Below, one piece after another: positions 36,246 through 45,963 of a stretch of 64,000 bases of DNA. Numbering within the stretch: the stretch's first letter is position 1; each line of letters opens with the position of its first letter. The position numbers were made by a program, and so were the translations under genes. The notes under the pieces were generated by a model that saw nothing but the letters and a program-made list of their open reading frames with translations, was not told where the DNA came from and searched no databases. Origin of the DNA: Microvirga brassicacearum (GTDB taxonomy: Bacteria; Pseudomonadota; Alphaproteobacteria; Rhizobiales; Beijerinckiaceae); the NCBI RefSeq assembly GCF_008757455.1, contig NZ_VCMV01000001.1, positions 62,001-126,000 on the forward strand, read 5' to 3'.

Positions 36246-37382
36246 ATGGATTCTAGGGCAAGTGCAACGGTCGGCCCGATCATCTTTCCATTTACGGGCG
36301 CGAGCGTTGGTGGAAGCCATATCTCCACGTTCCACCTCGCTCGCTCGCTGATGCTTGATCATCGGATACGGTGCATCGTTATTGCTCCGGCGGCCTCGAG
36401 CATTGCGCGACAAGCCTCTGAGATGGGCCTCGAGGTTCAAGCGACGGCGGATGCTCCGGCGAAAGCCCGCAAGCCCGGGAGTGATTTGATCAGACTACCT
36501 CGGCGAATGCAGGCACTGCGCCTCTACGGGCCTCACACCGTAGTCCACTGCAACGATCTCTGGACCCTCCAGTCTTGGGGCTTTGCGGGACGGCTATTGA
36601 GTCTACCAGTGGTCTATCACCATCGGGTTATCCTCACGATGTCGCGGCTCGACAGGGCACTGGTTCGAATAGCTCAGGCCGTGATCACCATATCCGAGCC
36701 GTGTCGGCGCAATCTCGGCTTCCTGGCGGACCACCGAGTCCATTCAATCCTGAATCCGTTTCCTGGGCCGGCGCTCGAGCGCCCGGCGGGGTGGAGGGCC
36801 GAGTTCGGTGCACGGTGGCAGGATCGGAGGCCCATTCTGGTTGGCTTCGTCGGTAACTTTCAATATCGGAAACGGCCTGATTTCTTTCTTGAAGTCTGCC
36901 AAGTCCTTGCCGAACGCGAGCCCGATGCCCGTTTCATCATATTTGGCCGGGAGCGTGACTATCAGAGCAAGGACCTTGAAGACCGCGCGCGCGAACTTGG
37001 GATCGCTGACAAGGTCGCTCTGGCTGGCTTCCGATCTCCGACTGAAATGAATCTTGCCACATTGGACGTCCTGCTCGCTCCGGCACTTGGCGAGCCCTTC
37101 GGACGCACGCTTGTCGAAGCGCTACTGCTCGGGGTTCCCTTCGTTGCAACCGACGACGCCGGCCATAGCGAAATAGTGGCCCGGTGGTCTGGTGGCCATC
37201 TGGTTAGGCCCGATGCGACGGCGGAACAGTTCGCGGATGCGGCTGTGAACGTCCTTGCTGCTTCGGGAGACGTAGCGCTTTCGCTCGAGGCTCGCCACAG
37301 GGTGGCGGAGGAACTTGCGCCGCGACTTCACGCTGCAAAGATGCTTGGGATCTACCGCCGGATCTGCCTAGCCACTCAATGA
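36246..37382 (+). CDS. glycosyltransferase family 4 protein
   Basis: This 378-residue GT-B enzyme starts MDSRASATVGPIIFPFTGAS. The frame is open back to a TTG at 36165, but the ATG gives an N-terminus like its paralogue at 44712. GGSHISTFHLARSL, VVHCNDLWTLQSWGF and VVYHHRVI mark the acceptor half. VGFVGNFQYRKRPDFFLEV, FGRERDYQSKDLEDR and EPFGRTLVEALLLGVPFVA mark the donor half. The similarity with the 44712-45902 product runs along the whole length. The stop overlaps the 3' end of the opposing gene by 7 bases (37376-37382). Confidence 0.88.
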   Translation: MDSRASATVGPIIFPFTGASVGGSHISTFHLARSLMLDHRIRCIVIAPAASSIARQASEMGLEVQATADAPAKARKPGSDLIRLPRRMQALRLYGPHTVVHCNDLWTLQSWGFAGRLLSLPVVYHHRVILTMSRLDRALVRIAQAVITISEPCRRNLGFLADHRVHSILNPFPGPALERPAGWRAEFGARWQDRRPILVGFVGNFQYRKRPDFFLEVCQVLAEREPDARFIIFGRERDYQSKDLEDRARELGIADKVALAGFRSPTEMNLATLDVLLAPALGEPFGRTLVEALLLGVPFVATDDAGHSEIVARWSGGHLVRPDATAEQFADAAVNVLAASGDVALSLEARHRVAEELAPRLHAAKMLGIYRRICLATQ

Positions 37383-38512
37383 GTGTTCGCGAGCCCGTTC
37401 GGGGTCTTCTCCATCAAGGTCGAGTATACAGCGCTCGTTGTCTCGCTGACCTTGTCCCAGTCGTAGCGGTTCAGAATGACAGCCGGATCGACGAGGAAGG
37501 TTCTGGGAGGATCAGCCAGTTTCCGCCGCAGGTCGTCCCTGTCGCCGACCTTGAAGTAGTTGGCTTGTGCCAAGCCAAGATCGAGGTTCGGTTGGATGTC
37601 GCTCAGTAGAAGTGGACACCCGAGGATCGCGGCTTCCAGCGCAGCGATCGGCAGCCCTTCATGCCGGGATGCAAGCACGAAAAGAGAGGCGTCCCGAAGG
37701 AGAATGGTGACCTCCGCTCTTCTTAAAGAGCCAGTAAACACCACTCTGTCATTCGCTTCGTGATGAAGGTGCGCGACGTACGGATCGCCCGCTGCAGCCC
37801 CTCCGATAATGACGAGCTTAGGTGGATTGGCGACACTCTTGAATGAGCGGATGAGATCGTCGAATCCCTTTTCCGGAACGAGTCGCCCGACCGTGACGAT
37901 ATATTCGCCGCGTATTCCGAACCTCCGCCGGAGAGAACGACGCTCTCGTTCCGAGGCGGCCGGTTGCAAGATGTGAGTGGCACCGTTGGGGACAAACGAG
38001 ATGCGCGACGCCTGTGAGCGATAGCGGCGTTTGAGTTGCTCAGCGAGAGACGGAGAGACCGCGATCAGACGATCAGCGAAGTGCACGGCGCAAAATTCGC
38101 CAACTCGCAAAACTGCTTTGGCAAAAGCATTCCAACGATCCCGGTTGTAATCCGCTCCGTGGTGAGTCACGAGAACCTTCATGCCAAGCGCCTTGGCTAG
38201 CGGCGCGACCAAGGCTGGGCCGATCGCGTGGATATGAACGACGTCTGCATGAATGTAGAACCGCGCGTAGAGAAGGCCTACCGCTGAATTTGAAATCGCC
38301 TCAAGATATTTATTCTTGGCATGCGGGAGAGCGACTATCCGGACTCCGCAGTATTCGAATATCAGATGCGGGCAATAGGATCTCCGACCAATTACCGTGA
38401 ACTCATCGTCCGGGCGTTGCCTTTGCAGCCTTGGGATAAGTTGCTCGCAATGGGTCTCAATCCCTCCGACCACTTGAGGAATACCTCTCAGTCCAAGCAC
38501 GCAGATCCGCAC
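37376..38512 (-). CDS. glycosyltransferase family 4 protein
   Basis: I choose the GTG at 38512, because GGAGGG lies six bases upstream and the product then begins MRICVLGLRGIPQVVGGIET, the usual start for this group. The frame is open to 38572 and an ATG exists at 38527. The 378-residue enzyme shows VVHIHAIGPALVAPLAKAL, VLVTHHGADYNRDRW, VTVGRLVPEKGFDDLIRSF and SRHEGLPIAALEAA, the E-x7-E site of GT4 enzymes. It is related to rhamnosyl- and glucosyltransferases of capsule loci. It is encoded downstream of the beta-helix and initiating-transferase genes on the same strand. Confidence 0.9.
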   Translation of the reverse strand: MRICVLGLRGIPQVVGGIETHCEQLIPRLQRQRPDDEFTVIGRRSYCPHLIFEYCGVRIVALPHAKNKYLEAISNSAVGLLYARFYIHADVVHIHAIGPALVAPLAKALGMKVLVTHHGADYNRDRWNAFAKAVLRVGEFCAVHFADRLIAVSPSLAEQLKRRYRSQASRISFVPNGATHILQPAASERERRSLRRRFGIRGEYIVTVGRLVPEKGFDDLIRSFKSVANPPKLVIIGGAAAGDPYVAHLHHEANDRVVFTGSLRRAEVTILLRDASLFVLASRHEGLPIAALEAAILGCPLLLSDIQPNLDLGLAQANYFKVGDRDDLRRKLADPPRTFLVDPAVILNRYDWDKVSETTSAVYSTLMEKTPNGLANTH

Positions 38513-38534
38513 GGCGCACCCTCCCATCAGGTTG

Positions 38535-39779
38535 CTATTTGGCGGCCGGGATGTCGAGTAGACCGCCATCATGGATCAGCGACAGGCGTGCCCTCGCGTT
38601 CATCCTGATCAGTGAATTTTCCACAATGATCTCTCCCTTTTGCCCCACCTCAAACGCGGTGGTTCCCTCATCCTGATCTTCGATCTGGCATCCGGTGACA
38701 CGGGCCTTCGCGCCGTTCGCAACCCAGAAATGATTCTGTTTGCCGTTTCCACCGCGCTTGTGTGGATTGCGGCTTACGCAATCTGTAATCCTGCTGTCGC
38801 CCCAAATCCGAAAGTTGCGCATGTTGTCCTCTGCGCGAGCTCGAAGGAGAGTGGTGTTGGAGGATTTGAGATCGTAGCCGCCGTCCGTCGAGCCGGATGA
38901 AAGCGTGTCTTCAATGAGGATATTGTGGACGCCGCGCTCGGTTACAAAGCCGTCACCGTTCCAGTATTCGTGCGTGCTGTCATGGCTGTTCATCATCGTC
39001 ACGCGACGCATCACGACGTCATGAACCGTGTCCTGCAGCGAGATTCCCATTGCAAAGTTGTCGCCGTCCTGACGCTCGCTGTCGCCGAGGACGTCCTCTA
39101 TGACAATCTTGGCTGAGTTATCCTTGAGCCTGATCGCCCCTTTCGAATAGCCCCGCACAGTCACCCGGCGAATGGTGAGGTCGTAGATGCTCGCGTGCGC
39201 ACCCGAACCGCTTGCGTTATTCTCAAGGAAGCGGCGGACGTTTCTCGCGTCCACGTCCCGTATTTCCAGTCCCTGAATGTCGCTAGCAATACGGAAGCAG
39301 CCATTGCCATGGTTGCGAAAGTAGATGTGCTCGAAGCGGAGATAGTTCGCGCCACCGGAGAGACGGAAGACCTCCGAGCCAGGATCACCCTCAAGGCTCC
39401 AAGGATCGGCACGGCTTCCGACGAGCTCAGCCTTCGCGGGATTTCCGGCTTTATCTGCCCCGGCAATCGTGACAGGCAGCCCATCGGCCCCGCCGGCCCG
39501 GATGACAATTTGTCGTGAGATCCGGTAGGGTCCATCATCGGCTTTAAGCAGCACCTTGCCGCCGGGCCCAGCCAGGGCGACGAATGCGGAGAGCTTTTCC
39601 AACCCACCGGCGTTTGCCCAATCCGACCCGTTCGAATCACCAGCAGGCGACGGAGCAATGTGTAGTGTCCGTGGCTCGCTGCTGAAGGCGACGCCTGGAG
39701 CAGCACAGGCGACAACGAGAAGAATTCTTATGAGAGCCCGCCTCTGGGCATGTGTTAGTCGAGGCGCATGCAAAGCCAT
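38535..39779 (-). CDS. secreted right-handed parallel beta-helix protein
   Basis: The 414-residue protein starts at the ATG at 39779, after a GGGAGG site five bases upstream; the open frame extends to 39836. A signal peptide is present (RALIRILLVVACAAPGVAFS), so it is exported. The body has beta-helix repeats: LRFEHIYFRNHGNGCFRIA, LEIRDVDARNVRRFLENN, IRRVTVRGYSKGAIRLKD, MRRVTMMNSHDST and ILIEDTLSSGS. This is the fold of polysaccharide lyases, epimerases and exo-acting hydrolases. It may trim or modify the exported glycan in the periplasm. Catalytic residues cannot be assigned from sequence alone. Confidence 0.82.
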   Translation of the reverse strand: MALHAPRLTHAQRRALIRILLVVACAAPGVAFSSEPRTLHIAPSPAGDSNGSDWANAGGLEKLSAFVALAGPGGKVLLKADDGPYRISRQIVIRAGGADGLPVTIAGADKAGNPAKAELVGSRADPWSLEGDPGSEVFRLSGGANYLRFEHIYFRNHGNGCFRIASDIQGLEIRDVDARNVRRFLENNASGSGAHASIYDLTIRRVTVRGYSKGAIRLKDNSAKIVIEDVLGDSERQDGDNFAMGISLQDTVHDVVMRRVTMMNSHDSTHEYWNGDGFVTERGVHNILIEDTLSSGSTDGGYDLKSSNTTLLRARAEDNMRNFRIWGDSRITDCVSRNPHKRGGNGKQNHFWVANGAKARVTGCQIEDQDEGTTAFEVGQKGEIIVENSLIRMNARARLSLIHDGGLLDIPAAK

Positions 39780-39836
39780 GCAATCCTCCCAGGAACAACA
39801 AGTGATAGCAGCGAGCGCACCGCGTCCGGTCTGCAC

Positions 39837-41282
39837 CTAGTATGCGTTGCGATGCCGTAAGACCTCGCCTACCGTCATGGCCAAGATCTGGAGGTCGAGA
39901 AGCAGAGTACGGTTCGCAATATATTGAATGTCCAACTCGACCCGTTGCCTGATTGCGTCAATCGTTGACGTCTCGCCGCGCAAACCATGAACTTGTGCCC
40001 AGCCGGTAATGCCCGGCATGACGTGACTGCGCAGTGCGTAGTTGCCAATCAGACGGTTGAATTCGCTATCATGCACCAGCGCGTGCGGGCGGGGGCCAAC
40101 GAGCGACATCTCACCTTTGATCACGTTAAGGAGTTGCGGGAGTTCATCGAGGCTTGTACGCCTGAGCCAGCGGCCCACACTGGTAATTCGTGGGTCGTCG
40201 CGCGTCGCCTGAATCACCGTCTCCCCGTCTTCGAGAACGGTCATCGTACGAAATTTGTAGATTCGGAAGACACGGCCATTGAAGCCTGCGCGGGATTGAC
40301 GAAACAGAATGGGGCCTTGCGAGTCGAGGCTGATCGCCAACGCGATTACAGCGAAAAGTGGTAGACAGAGGACCAGGGCGGCTCCGGAAATGAAAATGTC
40401 GAATGTGCGCTTCTGCGCCTTCTCGGCCCAAGTCAGCGTTGCCCGCTTCAGTTCAATAGCAACATTTGATGCGACCTTGACATGGGGATGCCGCATCAGC
40501 TCCAGAATGCTTGGATCCGGCAGGAGCCGAACTGGCACAGGCGTCATCTGCAGCTCCGCCAGGAGGGCATTCACGGCTCCCTGTCGACGCCAATCAAGCG
40601 CGATGTGGACTTCGTCAAGCTTCGCCTCGCGGACATACTCGATAACCTGCCGTGCACACGCTTTCCAATCCGCATCGGTGTAGAAGCACTCCGTCTGAGG
40701 CGGCACGACGACCGATCTCACAACACGGTAGCCGAAACGCTCAGAGTCGGGCTTTTGCCGGGCTGTTCCAGCGCCGTCCTCCCCAATGAGCACGATCGCT
40801 CGCCCGTTCAGTCGACCCTGCGCGAGCGCGCGCGAGATCACCTGCGAGAGCGCGATGCGCTGGGCAACGATGAGACCTGGTGCAATTGCGGCGAAGAGGA
40901 AAACATGGCCGGGCCAGAAAGCATGACTCGGGCTGAGGATGAAAAGAACTCCAGCCAAAAACAGAGAAACGATTGCGGAAAGAAACACGACAGTGCTGCG
41001 GGTTGTGCGAGGATCTATGATGCAATTTTGTTCGTACACACCATGAGCCCCGAGGCATGGCAGCAATAGAGCCCCGAAGAGGATGCCGAACACAACAAAC
41101 TTCTCAATTGGACCTATCTCGCCGAAAGCGAGTAAATGGTAACTTGCACCCGCTACAACGCTCGCTAGCAAGATCGCGGCAAGATCGGACAGGCGGATGA
41201 AGAAACCAAAATCGTCATATACGATCGGCCAGCGCCGCCGCGTCCCGTTTATTGCATATAATATTGAATAAGACGGTGTCAT
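39837..41282 (-). CDS. exopolysaccharide polyprenyl glycosylphosphotransferase (WbaP/ExoY-like initiating enzyme)
   Basis: This 481-residue membrane protein has four or five N-terminal membrane segments, a central Rossmann-like CoA-binding-type domain ([14 protein letters not shown]) and a further membrane span. The C-terminal catalytic domain has [72 protein letters not shown] and [13 protein letters not shown]. It transfers the first sugar phosphate, commonly glucose or galactose, onto undecaprenyl phosphate. It faces a long divergent control region. No good ribosome-binding site precedes the ATG. Confidence 0.93.
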   Translation of the reverse strand: MTPSYSILYAINGTRRRWPIVYDDFGFFIRLSDLAAILLASVVAGASYHLLAFGEIGPIEKFVVFGILFGALLLPCLGAHGVYEQNCIIDPRTTRSTVVFLSAIVSLFLAGVLFILSPSHAFWPGHVFLFAAIAPGLIVAQRIALSQVISRALAQGRLNGRAIVLIGEDGAGTARQKPDSERFGYRVVRSVVVPPQTECFYTDADWKACARQVIEYVREAKLDEVHIALDWRRQGAVNALLAELQMTPVPVRLLPDPSILELMRHPHVKVASNVAIELKRATLTWAEKAQKRTFDIFISGAALVLCLPLFAVIALAISLDSQGPILFRQSRAGFNGRVFRIYKFRTMTVLEDGETVIQATRDDPRITSVGRWLRRTSLDELPQLLNVIKGEMSLVGPRPHALVHDSEFNRLIGNYALRSHVMPGITGWAQVHGLRGETSTIDAIRQRVELDIQYIANRTLLLDLQILAMTVGEVLRHRNAY

Positions 41283-42040
41283 ATCTGACTAAACCGGTAT
41301 TGGGCCCCGCAAAAACGTTAGCTGTGCAGCCAAAGATGATTGTAAGCCAGCTTATTGAGCTTGTCCCTCTCACGTGACGCTCAATTCCGGGAAATCAAGG
41401 TGCGATGTTCTTTGCAGATAACCGAAGTCGCGACTCAGACGAGCCCGTTGCGAGCTTGCGCGATACTGCGCGGCGGGTTCTAAACTAGCAGCAAACTGAG
41501 CAGGTCGCGCGACCCTTCGATCAATCTCGCAGCGTCACATACATGCACTGAGGACGCATGCGCTGAGGACGTGTGTGTCACTGATGCTTGCCACGTTGCT
41601 GACACCACAGCGATCACAGACGCGGTGGGCACGACCTTTCGCGGATAGCTGCATTTGTGCCCTCGGGGAACCTCACTCTGCCTTGGCCGACGCAGTTGTC
41701 TCAGCTCTTTCCAGGTTTGCTAAATTAGCGGCGGCGCAGACAATGCATGGGGTTGCTGGTCCTTCGGCGTAATCTATCAATCCGAAGCCGTATTGATGCT
41801 AACCTCAAAACATCAGGTTGCATCTAGCATCGCGCGTCTCGAGGACACAATTATCCTTTGGACATAGCGCAGCGTGTCGGGGCTGCATTTCGGCTTGAGC
41901 AATAGTTAAGACGATGCGATGGTAGTGGACGCTACCGAGTGGCGAGTTCCTAGCCATTGCGTCGGATCAGACCGGCACTTCTCAGCGTCTCGAATTCATG
42001 AGAACCAGCGAGTACGGCGACGCGCCAGAAAAAATGCAAT
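41283..42040. promoter_or_regulatory. long divergent control region of the polysaccharide locus
   Basis: About 760 bases separate the initiating transferase gene (minus) from the chain-length gene (plus). I see no supported protein in it. It contains a 15-base tandem repeat (41542-41571) and some AT-rich stretches, and probably holds the main promoters and operators of the locus. No known rhizobial regulator box could be assigned with certainty. Confidence 0.45.
41542..41571. repeat. 15-base tandem repeat in the control region
   Basis: CATGCACTGAGGACG (41542-41556) is followed directly by CATGCGCTGAGGACG (41557-41571), with one mismatch. Direct repeats of this length in a promoter region often bind regulators side by side, but it could be a simple slippage product. 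Confidence 0.7.
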
Positions 42041-42068
42041 TCGAGAGGTGTGTTTCGAGAGGTGTGTC
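42041..42068 (+). repeat. duplicated ribosome-binding segment before the chain-length gene
   Basis: TCGAGAGGTGTGTT (42041-42054) and TCGAGAGGTGTGTC (42055-42068) are adjacent 14-base copies. The second ends right at the ATG at 42069, and each contains a GAGAGG ribosome-binding core. The copy next to the ATG is correctly spaced, which decides the start. Confidence 0.75.
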
Positions 42069-44369
42069 ATGCTCCAACTGCCGACGCGCAAGTCTTTTGA
42101 GGAGCCAGTGGTCGCCCCGGTTGGGGGAAGGGACGAAAACGAGGTCTTCGACCTGCAGTACATCTTTGCAGCGATCAGACGTCAGTGGAAAATCATCCTT
42201 GGCCTAACCGCGATTGGCGCTGCACTTGGAATCCTTTACGCCGTGACGTCCGTGCCGTTGTATACCACAACGACGAGTATCATGATCGACCGTCGTCAGG
42301 TCCGGGCGGTTCAGGATGTTTCCGCCGTCACGGATGTCGGGGTGGATGCTCCAATCGTCGTCGACAGTCAAGTAGAGGTCCTCAAGTCGGGGAGGATTGC
42401 GCTCGCGACGATCAACCAGTTGAACCTCGCAAACGATCCAACTTTCTGGTCTCGCGAAGGTTGGCTGTTGACTTCGGTGTATCGGCGGATTGAACAGATC
42501 GCAAGCGACGTCGCCGGCAAGCTGCGCGACCGCCCCGAGGCGGTGGCGGATGGGTCGCGAGCGCGGGAGATGCGACTATGGGCAGCCGTCTATCGCCTGC
42601 TCAGCAGGACCACGATTGCGCGCGTTGGAAAAACCTACGTCATCACGGTTAGCTACACGGGGACTAGTCCGGATCAGGTCGTTCGGATTGCCAACGCATA
42701 TGTTGAGGCCTATCTGGCTGATCAACTTGATGCAAAGTACGAGGCGACCCGACAGGCCAACTCATGGCTCCAGAAGCGGCTCGATGAATTGCGGCAACAG
42801 TCGGTCGAGTCCGATCTCGCGGTCCAACGATTCCGCTTGGCGAACAACCTGATCGCGGTGGGAGGGCAACTCGTCTCCGATTTGCAACTAGCGGAGTTGA
42901 ACACCCAACTCAGTGTCGCTCGCGGGGAAGTTGCACGGACCGGCGCGCGGCTCGACAGAATTCGCACCATCCTCGACACAAACCAGATTGAGGCGTTGGT
43001 CGGGGAGGCAATGGGAAACGCTGTGATCAGCGAACTCCAGGCGCGTTACCTGGAGGCATTGAGACGTGAGGTGGAAATCATTGCATCATTTGGGCCGGAT
43101 CACGAGCGCGCAGTGCGGTATCGATCCGAGAAAGCGGAGGTTAAGCGCCAGATACTTGTCGAACTTTCTCGAGTTGCCAACGGTTACGAGAGCGAATACC
43201 AGATCGCCAGATCGCGGCAGGAATCGCTGAGCCAGAGTGTCGAGAAGCTGATCGGTGTCGCTGCTGAGGCAAACAACAGCCTCGTGCAACTGCGGGAACT
43301 TGAGCGGGCGGCGGATACCTACAAGAGCCTCTATCAATCGTTCCTGGGGCGTTACCAGCAAACCGTTCAACAGCAATCATTTCCGATGAGCGATGCACGG
43401 GTTGTAACTCCGGCTGTGCTCCCTATGCAACCAAGTCACCCGCAGACATTTTCCATCATCCTCCTGTCAGCCCTGATGGGGACCATTGTTGGGAGCGCAT
43501 ACGGAGCCATACGCGAGTACCGGGACGGATCCTTGCGGACTGGAGACGAAGTCCGCGAAGAACTCGGGCTCAAATGCCTCGGAATGCTGCCCACGATCTC
43601 TCTCCCCAGGTTCAGTAAGTGGACAAGACGCAATTCGTTGCGCGGGATCTCACCGAAAGATCGGATGCCGCTCGCGCGTTACGTTCTCCATGCACCCCAT
43701 TCGGATTTCGCAGAGGCCCTTCGGTCAGTTGCGACCTCGGCCTCTCATGGGTGTGGGGGTACCCGTGCGCGAGTGATTGGAGTTCTTTCCGTGGCGCCGC
43801 AGGAGGGCAGGACACTCATTGCCGCCAACCTTGCTGCGCTGCTCGCCGACGAGGGAAGCCAGACACTCCTTGTCGACGCGGATTTCAGAAACCCCACCTT
43901 AACTAGAATCCTCGCCCCTGACGCTACCGACGGCCTCTTGGAAGTCCTTGCCGACATTCAACCTTGGCGAGGAACCCTGCGCCGTGTGCCTGGCTCGGAG
44001 CTTGTGATACTTCCCACGGTCTACCGGGAGGATCTCGCGCACTCGAGCCGGCTGATCACAAGCGAGAGATTCGAAGAGGTCCTTCGTGAGGCATCGGAGC
44101 GATTCGAGTATATCATCGTGGATCTTCCGCCACTTGGCGCGGCAAACCATGCGAGGGCGTTAGCAAGCAAGGTCGACAGCGTGCTCCTCGCGGTCCGCTG
44201 GGGGCACACATCGAAGGCCCTCGTCAAGGAAGCTCTGGTTGCCGATGACTTGGATGAGACCCGGTGCATGGGTGTCGTCTTGAACCGGGTGGATATGAGA
44301 CTTCTCCGGCTGTACCAGCGTTACCCCGTCAGGCGCGACATTTCCGACGCAGACGGGTGGCGTGCATGA
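42069..44369 (+). CDS. Wzz/GumC-type chain-length protein with tyrosine-autokinase-like domain
   Basis: The 766-residue protein joins a periplasmic polymer co-polymerase to a cytoplasmic BY-kinase-like domain. A membrane segment near residues 40-60 (IILGLTAIGAALGILYAV) is followed by the Wzz domain with SIMIDRRQVRAVQDVS. A long coiled-coil region (about residues 200-440) and a second membrane segment (FSIILLSALMGTIVGSAYG) come next. The kinase part has SVAPQEGRTLIAANLA where Walker A is expected; the usual Lys is Arg581. Walker A' LLVDADFRNP and Walker B YIIVDLPPL are kept. The C-terminus lacks a true tyrosine cluster (only YQRYP). It controls chain length and export; autokinase activity is doubtful. 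Confidence 0.88.
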   Translation: MLQLPTRKSFEEPVVAPVGGRDENEVFDLQYIFAAIRRQWKIILGLTAIGAALGILYAVTSVPLYTTTTSIMIDRRQVRAVQDVSAVTDVGVDAPIVVDSQVEVLKSGRIALATINQLNLANDPTFWSREGWLLTSVYRRIEQIASDVAGKLRDRPEAVADGSRAREMRLWAAVYRLLSRTTIARVGKTYVITVSYTGTSPDQVVRIANAYVEAYLADQLDAKYEATRQANSWLQKRLDELRQQSVESDLAVQRFRLANNLIAVGGQLVSDLQLAELNTQLSVARGEVARTGARLDRIRTILDTNQIEALVGEAMGNAVISELQARYLEALRREVEIIASFGPDHERAVRYRSEKAEVKRQILVELSRVANGYESEYQIARSRQESLSQSVEKLIGVAAEANNSLVQLRELERAADTYKSLYQSFLGRYQQTVQQQSFPMSDARVVTPAVLPMQPSHPQTFSIILLSALMGTIVGSAYGAIREYRDGSLRTGDEVREELGLKCLGMLPTISLPRFSKWTRRNSLRGISPKDRMPLARYVLHAPHSDFAEALRSVATSASHGCGGTRARVIGVLSVAPQEGRTLIAANLAALLADEGSQTLLVDADFRNPTLTRILAPDATDGLLEVLADIQPWRGTLRRVPGSELVILPTVYREDLAHSSRLITSERFEEVLREASERFEYIIVDLPPLGAANHARALASKVDSVLLAVRWGHTSKALVKEALVADDLDETRCMGVVLNRVDMRLLRLYQRYPVRRDISDADGWRA

Positions 44370-44711
44370 GGATCCTGGGGAGCATCACCTGCGGGAGGAC
44401 TTGCATTCGGTCCGGATCTTTCGTCACAAACGAGCCCTGTCTGGATTCTCCAACACGGGCGTGATCCGTTCATCGCGTCCACTGCCGGCTGAAAAAAGGT
44501 TCAGCATGAGGGCAAGCATGCATCGACTTCTCGGCCAGCCCGGAGCGCTGCCTAACGGCTGGCCGTCGCGTTCGCCACGCCGTCGGGGGAACAACTGCCA
44601 GTCAGTCGACCCATCGTCCATGTGTCTCATGTGCAGTAGACATCGCAGAATGCGTGCAGTCTGTTTGCTGCCTCAGTACTCGCGGGCCGAAGCTCGGAAA
44701 GAGGTTTCGCC
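44370..44711. other. region without a supported gene
   Basis: About 340 bases between the chain-length gene and the next glycosyltransferase. One frame overlaps the previous stop (GTG at 44362) and runs to 44715, but its Arg/Ser/Pro-rich composition and lack of any motif make it an unlikely protein. Confidence 0.35.
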
Positions 44712-45902
44712 GTGACATCAAGCTTCGCCTTACCCAAACGCCGGCGACCCTCTGCAGTGACATCAGTCGTTTTTCCGTTCGTCGGCGGCGACATGGGAGG
44801 TAGCCACGTCTCGGCCTTCACCCTTGGACGGGCCCTGCAGGAGGAGCATGGAATTCGGTGCAGCGTCCTTTGTTCAGCTAGAACGCTCGTCGCCGAACAG
44901 GCAGACAAGAGCGGTTTCGCCGTTGTAGCGACCGGCGAACCACCCACGTATCGCCATCATCCGGCATACGATGCGGTTCGATTTGCCGATCGCTGGCGGA
45001 TCGTCAGGGAGTTGGCCACAGATTGTGTCGTCCATTTCAACGACCTCGCAGCCGTGCAGTCCTGGGGACCGGTGGCGCGGCTGGCCGGCAGGCCCATCTT
45101 GTATCATCACCGTTCACTCAATCGGATGACGTTGCCCAAACGGCTTCTCGTCAATCTTGCCCACGAAGTCGTCTGTATCTCGCAAGCATGTGAGCACAAT
45201 GTGGAATTCGTGGCGCCGGGCAGGAGAACCCTCGTGCTCAATCCGATCCACGTGTCCGGCAATAACCTTCTTCGTCGTGAAGCACGCCGGTTCGCAGCTG
45301 AGATCGGGTGCTCAAGGCAAGGGCCTCTCATTGGTTTCGTGAGCAACTTCTGGTTCAGGAAGCGGTCGCGCTATTTCCTGGAGGTCTGCGCAAGGTTGGC
45401 TTCAGCCCGACCAGATTGTCACTTCGTCGTATTTGGACGCAACGGCGACGAAACCGAGGACGATCTCATGGGAGTGGCAAAGGAGCTTGGAATTGCCCAT
45501 CGGGTGACGTTTGCCGGTTTCCGTCTACCTGGCGAGCGGAACATCGCCGCCCTCGACCTCCTTCTTGCAACGTCGGTAAACGAGCCATTCGGGCGCACGC
45601 TGGTTGAGGCGGCTATCGTCGGAACGCCGTATCTCGCCACGGACGATGCAGGCCACCGGGAGATCTGGAACCGCTGGCGCGGCGGCCGCTTGGCGGAAAT
45701 CGGAGTGAATCCGGATGAGTTCGCATCGCTCGCACTCGATATCCTTCGCGAACCCGAGGCCGTGATTCTCGGGCAGCACGAACGCGGGCAAATCGCCGAG
45801 GATGTTTCGGCGCGCACGCACGCTCGCCGCATCATCGAGATCTATCGCCGACTCGAGGCTCCCAAGCCGGGACTCGCGCAATTCCCGCAAGAGGCCCTGT
45901 AG
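44712..45902 (+). CDS. glycosyltransferase family 4 protein
   Basis: This 396-residue GT-B enzyme starts at a GTG preceded by AGAGG about seven bases upstream. SVVFPFVGGDMGGSHVSAF, VVHFNDLAAVQSWGPVARL and ILYHHRSLNRM mark its N-terminal half. IGFVSNFWFRKRSRYFLEV, VVFGRNGDETEDDLMG and EPFGRTLVEAAIVGTPYLA mark the donor half. It matches the 36246-37382 product segment by segment, so the two arose by duplication and may add related sugars. It is transcribed in the same direction as the chain-length gene. The gene ends 61 bases before the opposing polymerase gene. Confidence 0.9.
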   Translation: MTSSFALPKRRRPSAVTSVVFPFVGGDMGGSHVSAFTLGRALQEEHGIRCSVLCSARTLVAEQADKSGFAVVATGEPPTYRHHPAYDAVRFADRWRIVRELATDCVVHFNDLAAVQSWGPVARLAGRPILYHHRSLNRMTLPKRLLVNLAHEVVCISQACEHNVEFVAPGRRTLVLNPIHVSGNNLLRREARRFAAEIGCSRQGPLIGFVSNFWFRKRSRYFLEVCARLASARPDCHFVVFGRNGDETEDDLMGVAKELGIAHRVTFAGFRLPGERNIAALDLLLATSVNEPFGRTLVEAAIVGTPYLATDDAGHREIWNRWRGGRLAEIGVNPDEFASLALDILREPEAVILGQHERGQIAEDVSARTHARRIIEIYRRLEAPKPGLAQFPQEAL

Positions 45903-45963
45903 GCGGAGAACTGCTTCGCGTCGCCCGACGCTGATCGGCAACCCGGTACCGGCTCTATTCGCC

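Noticed and set aside
37376..37382. Overlap of two opposing glycosyltransferase 3' ends as an antisense control device
   Set aside because: Seven bases only; a common result of compact convergent genes.
44362..44715. 117-codon frame overlapping the end of the chain-length gene
   Set aside because: GTG start without a ribosome-binding site, Arg/Ser/Pro-rich translation and no motif; treated as non-coding.
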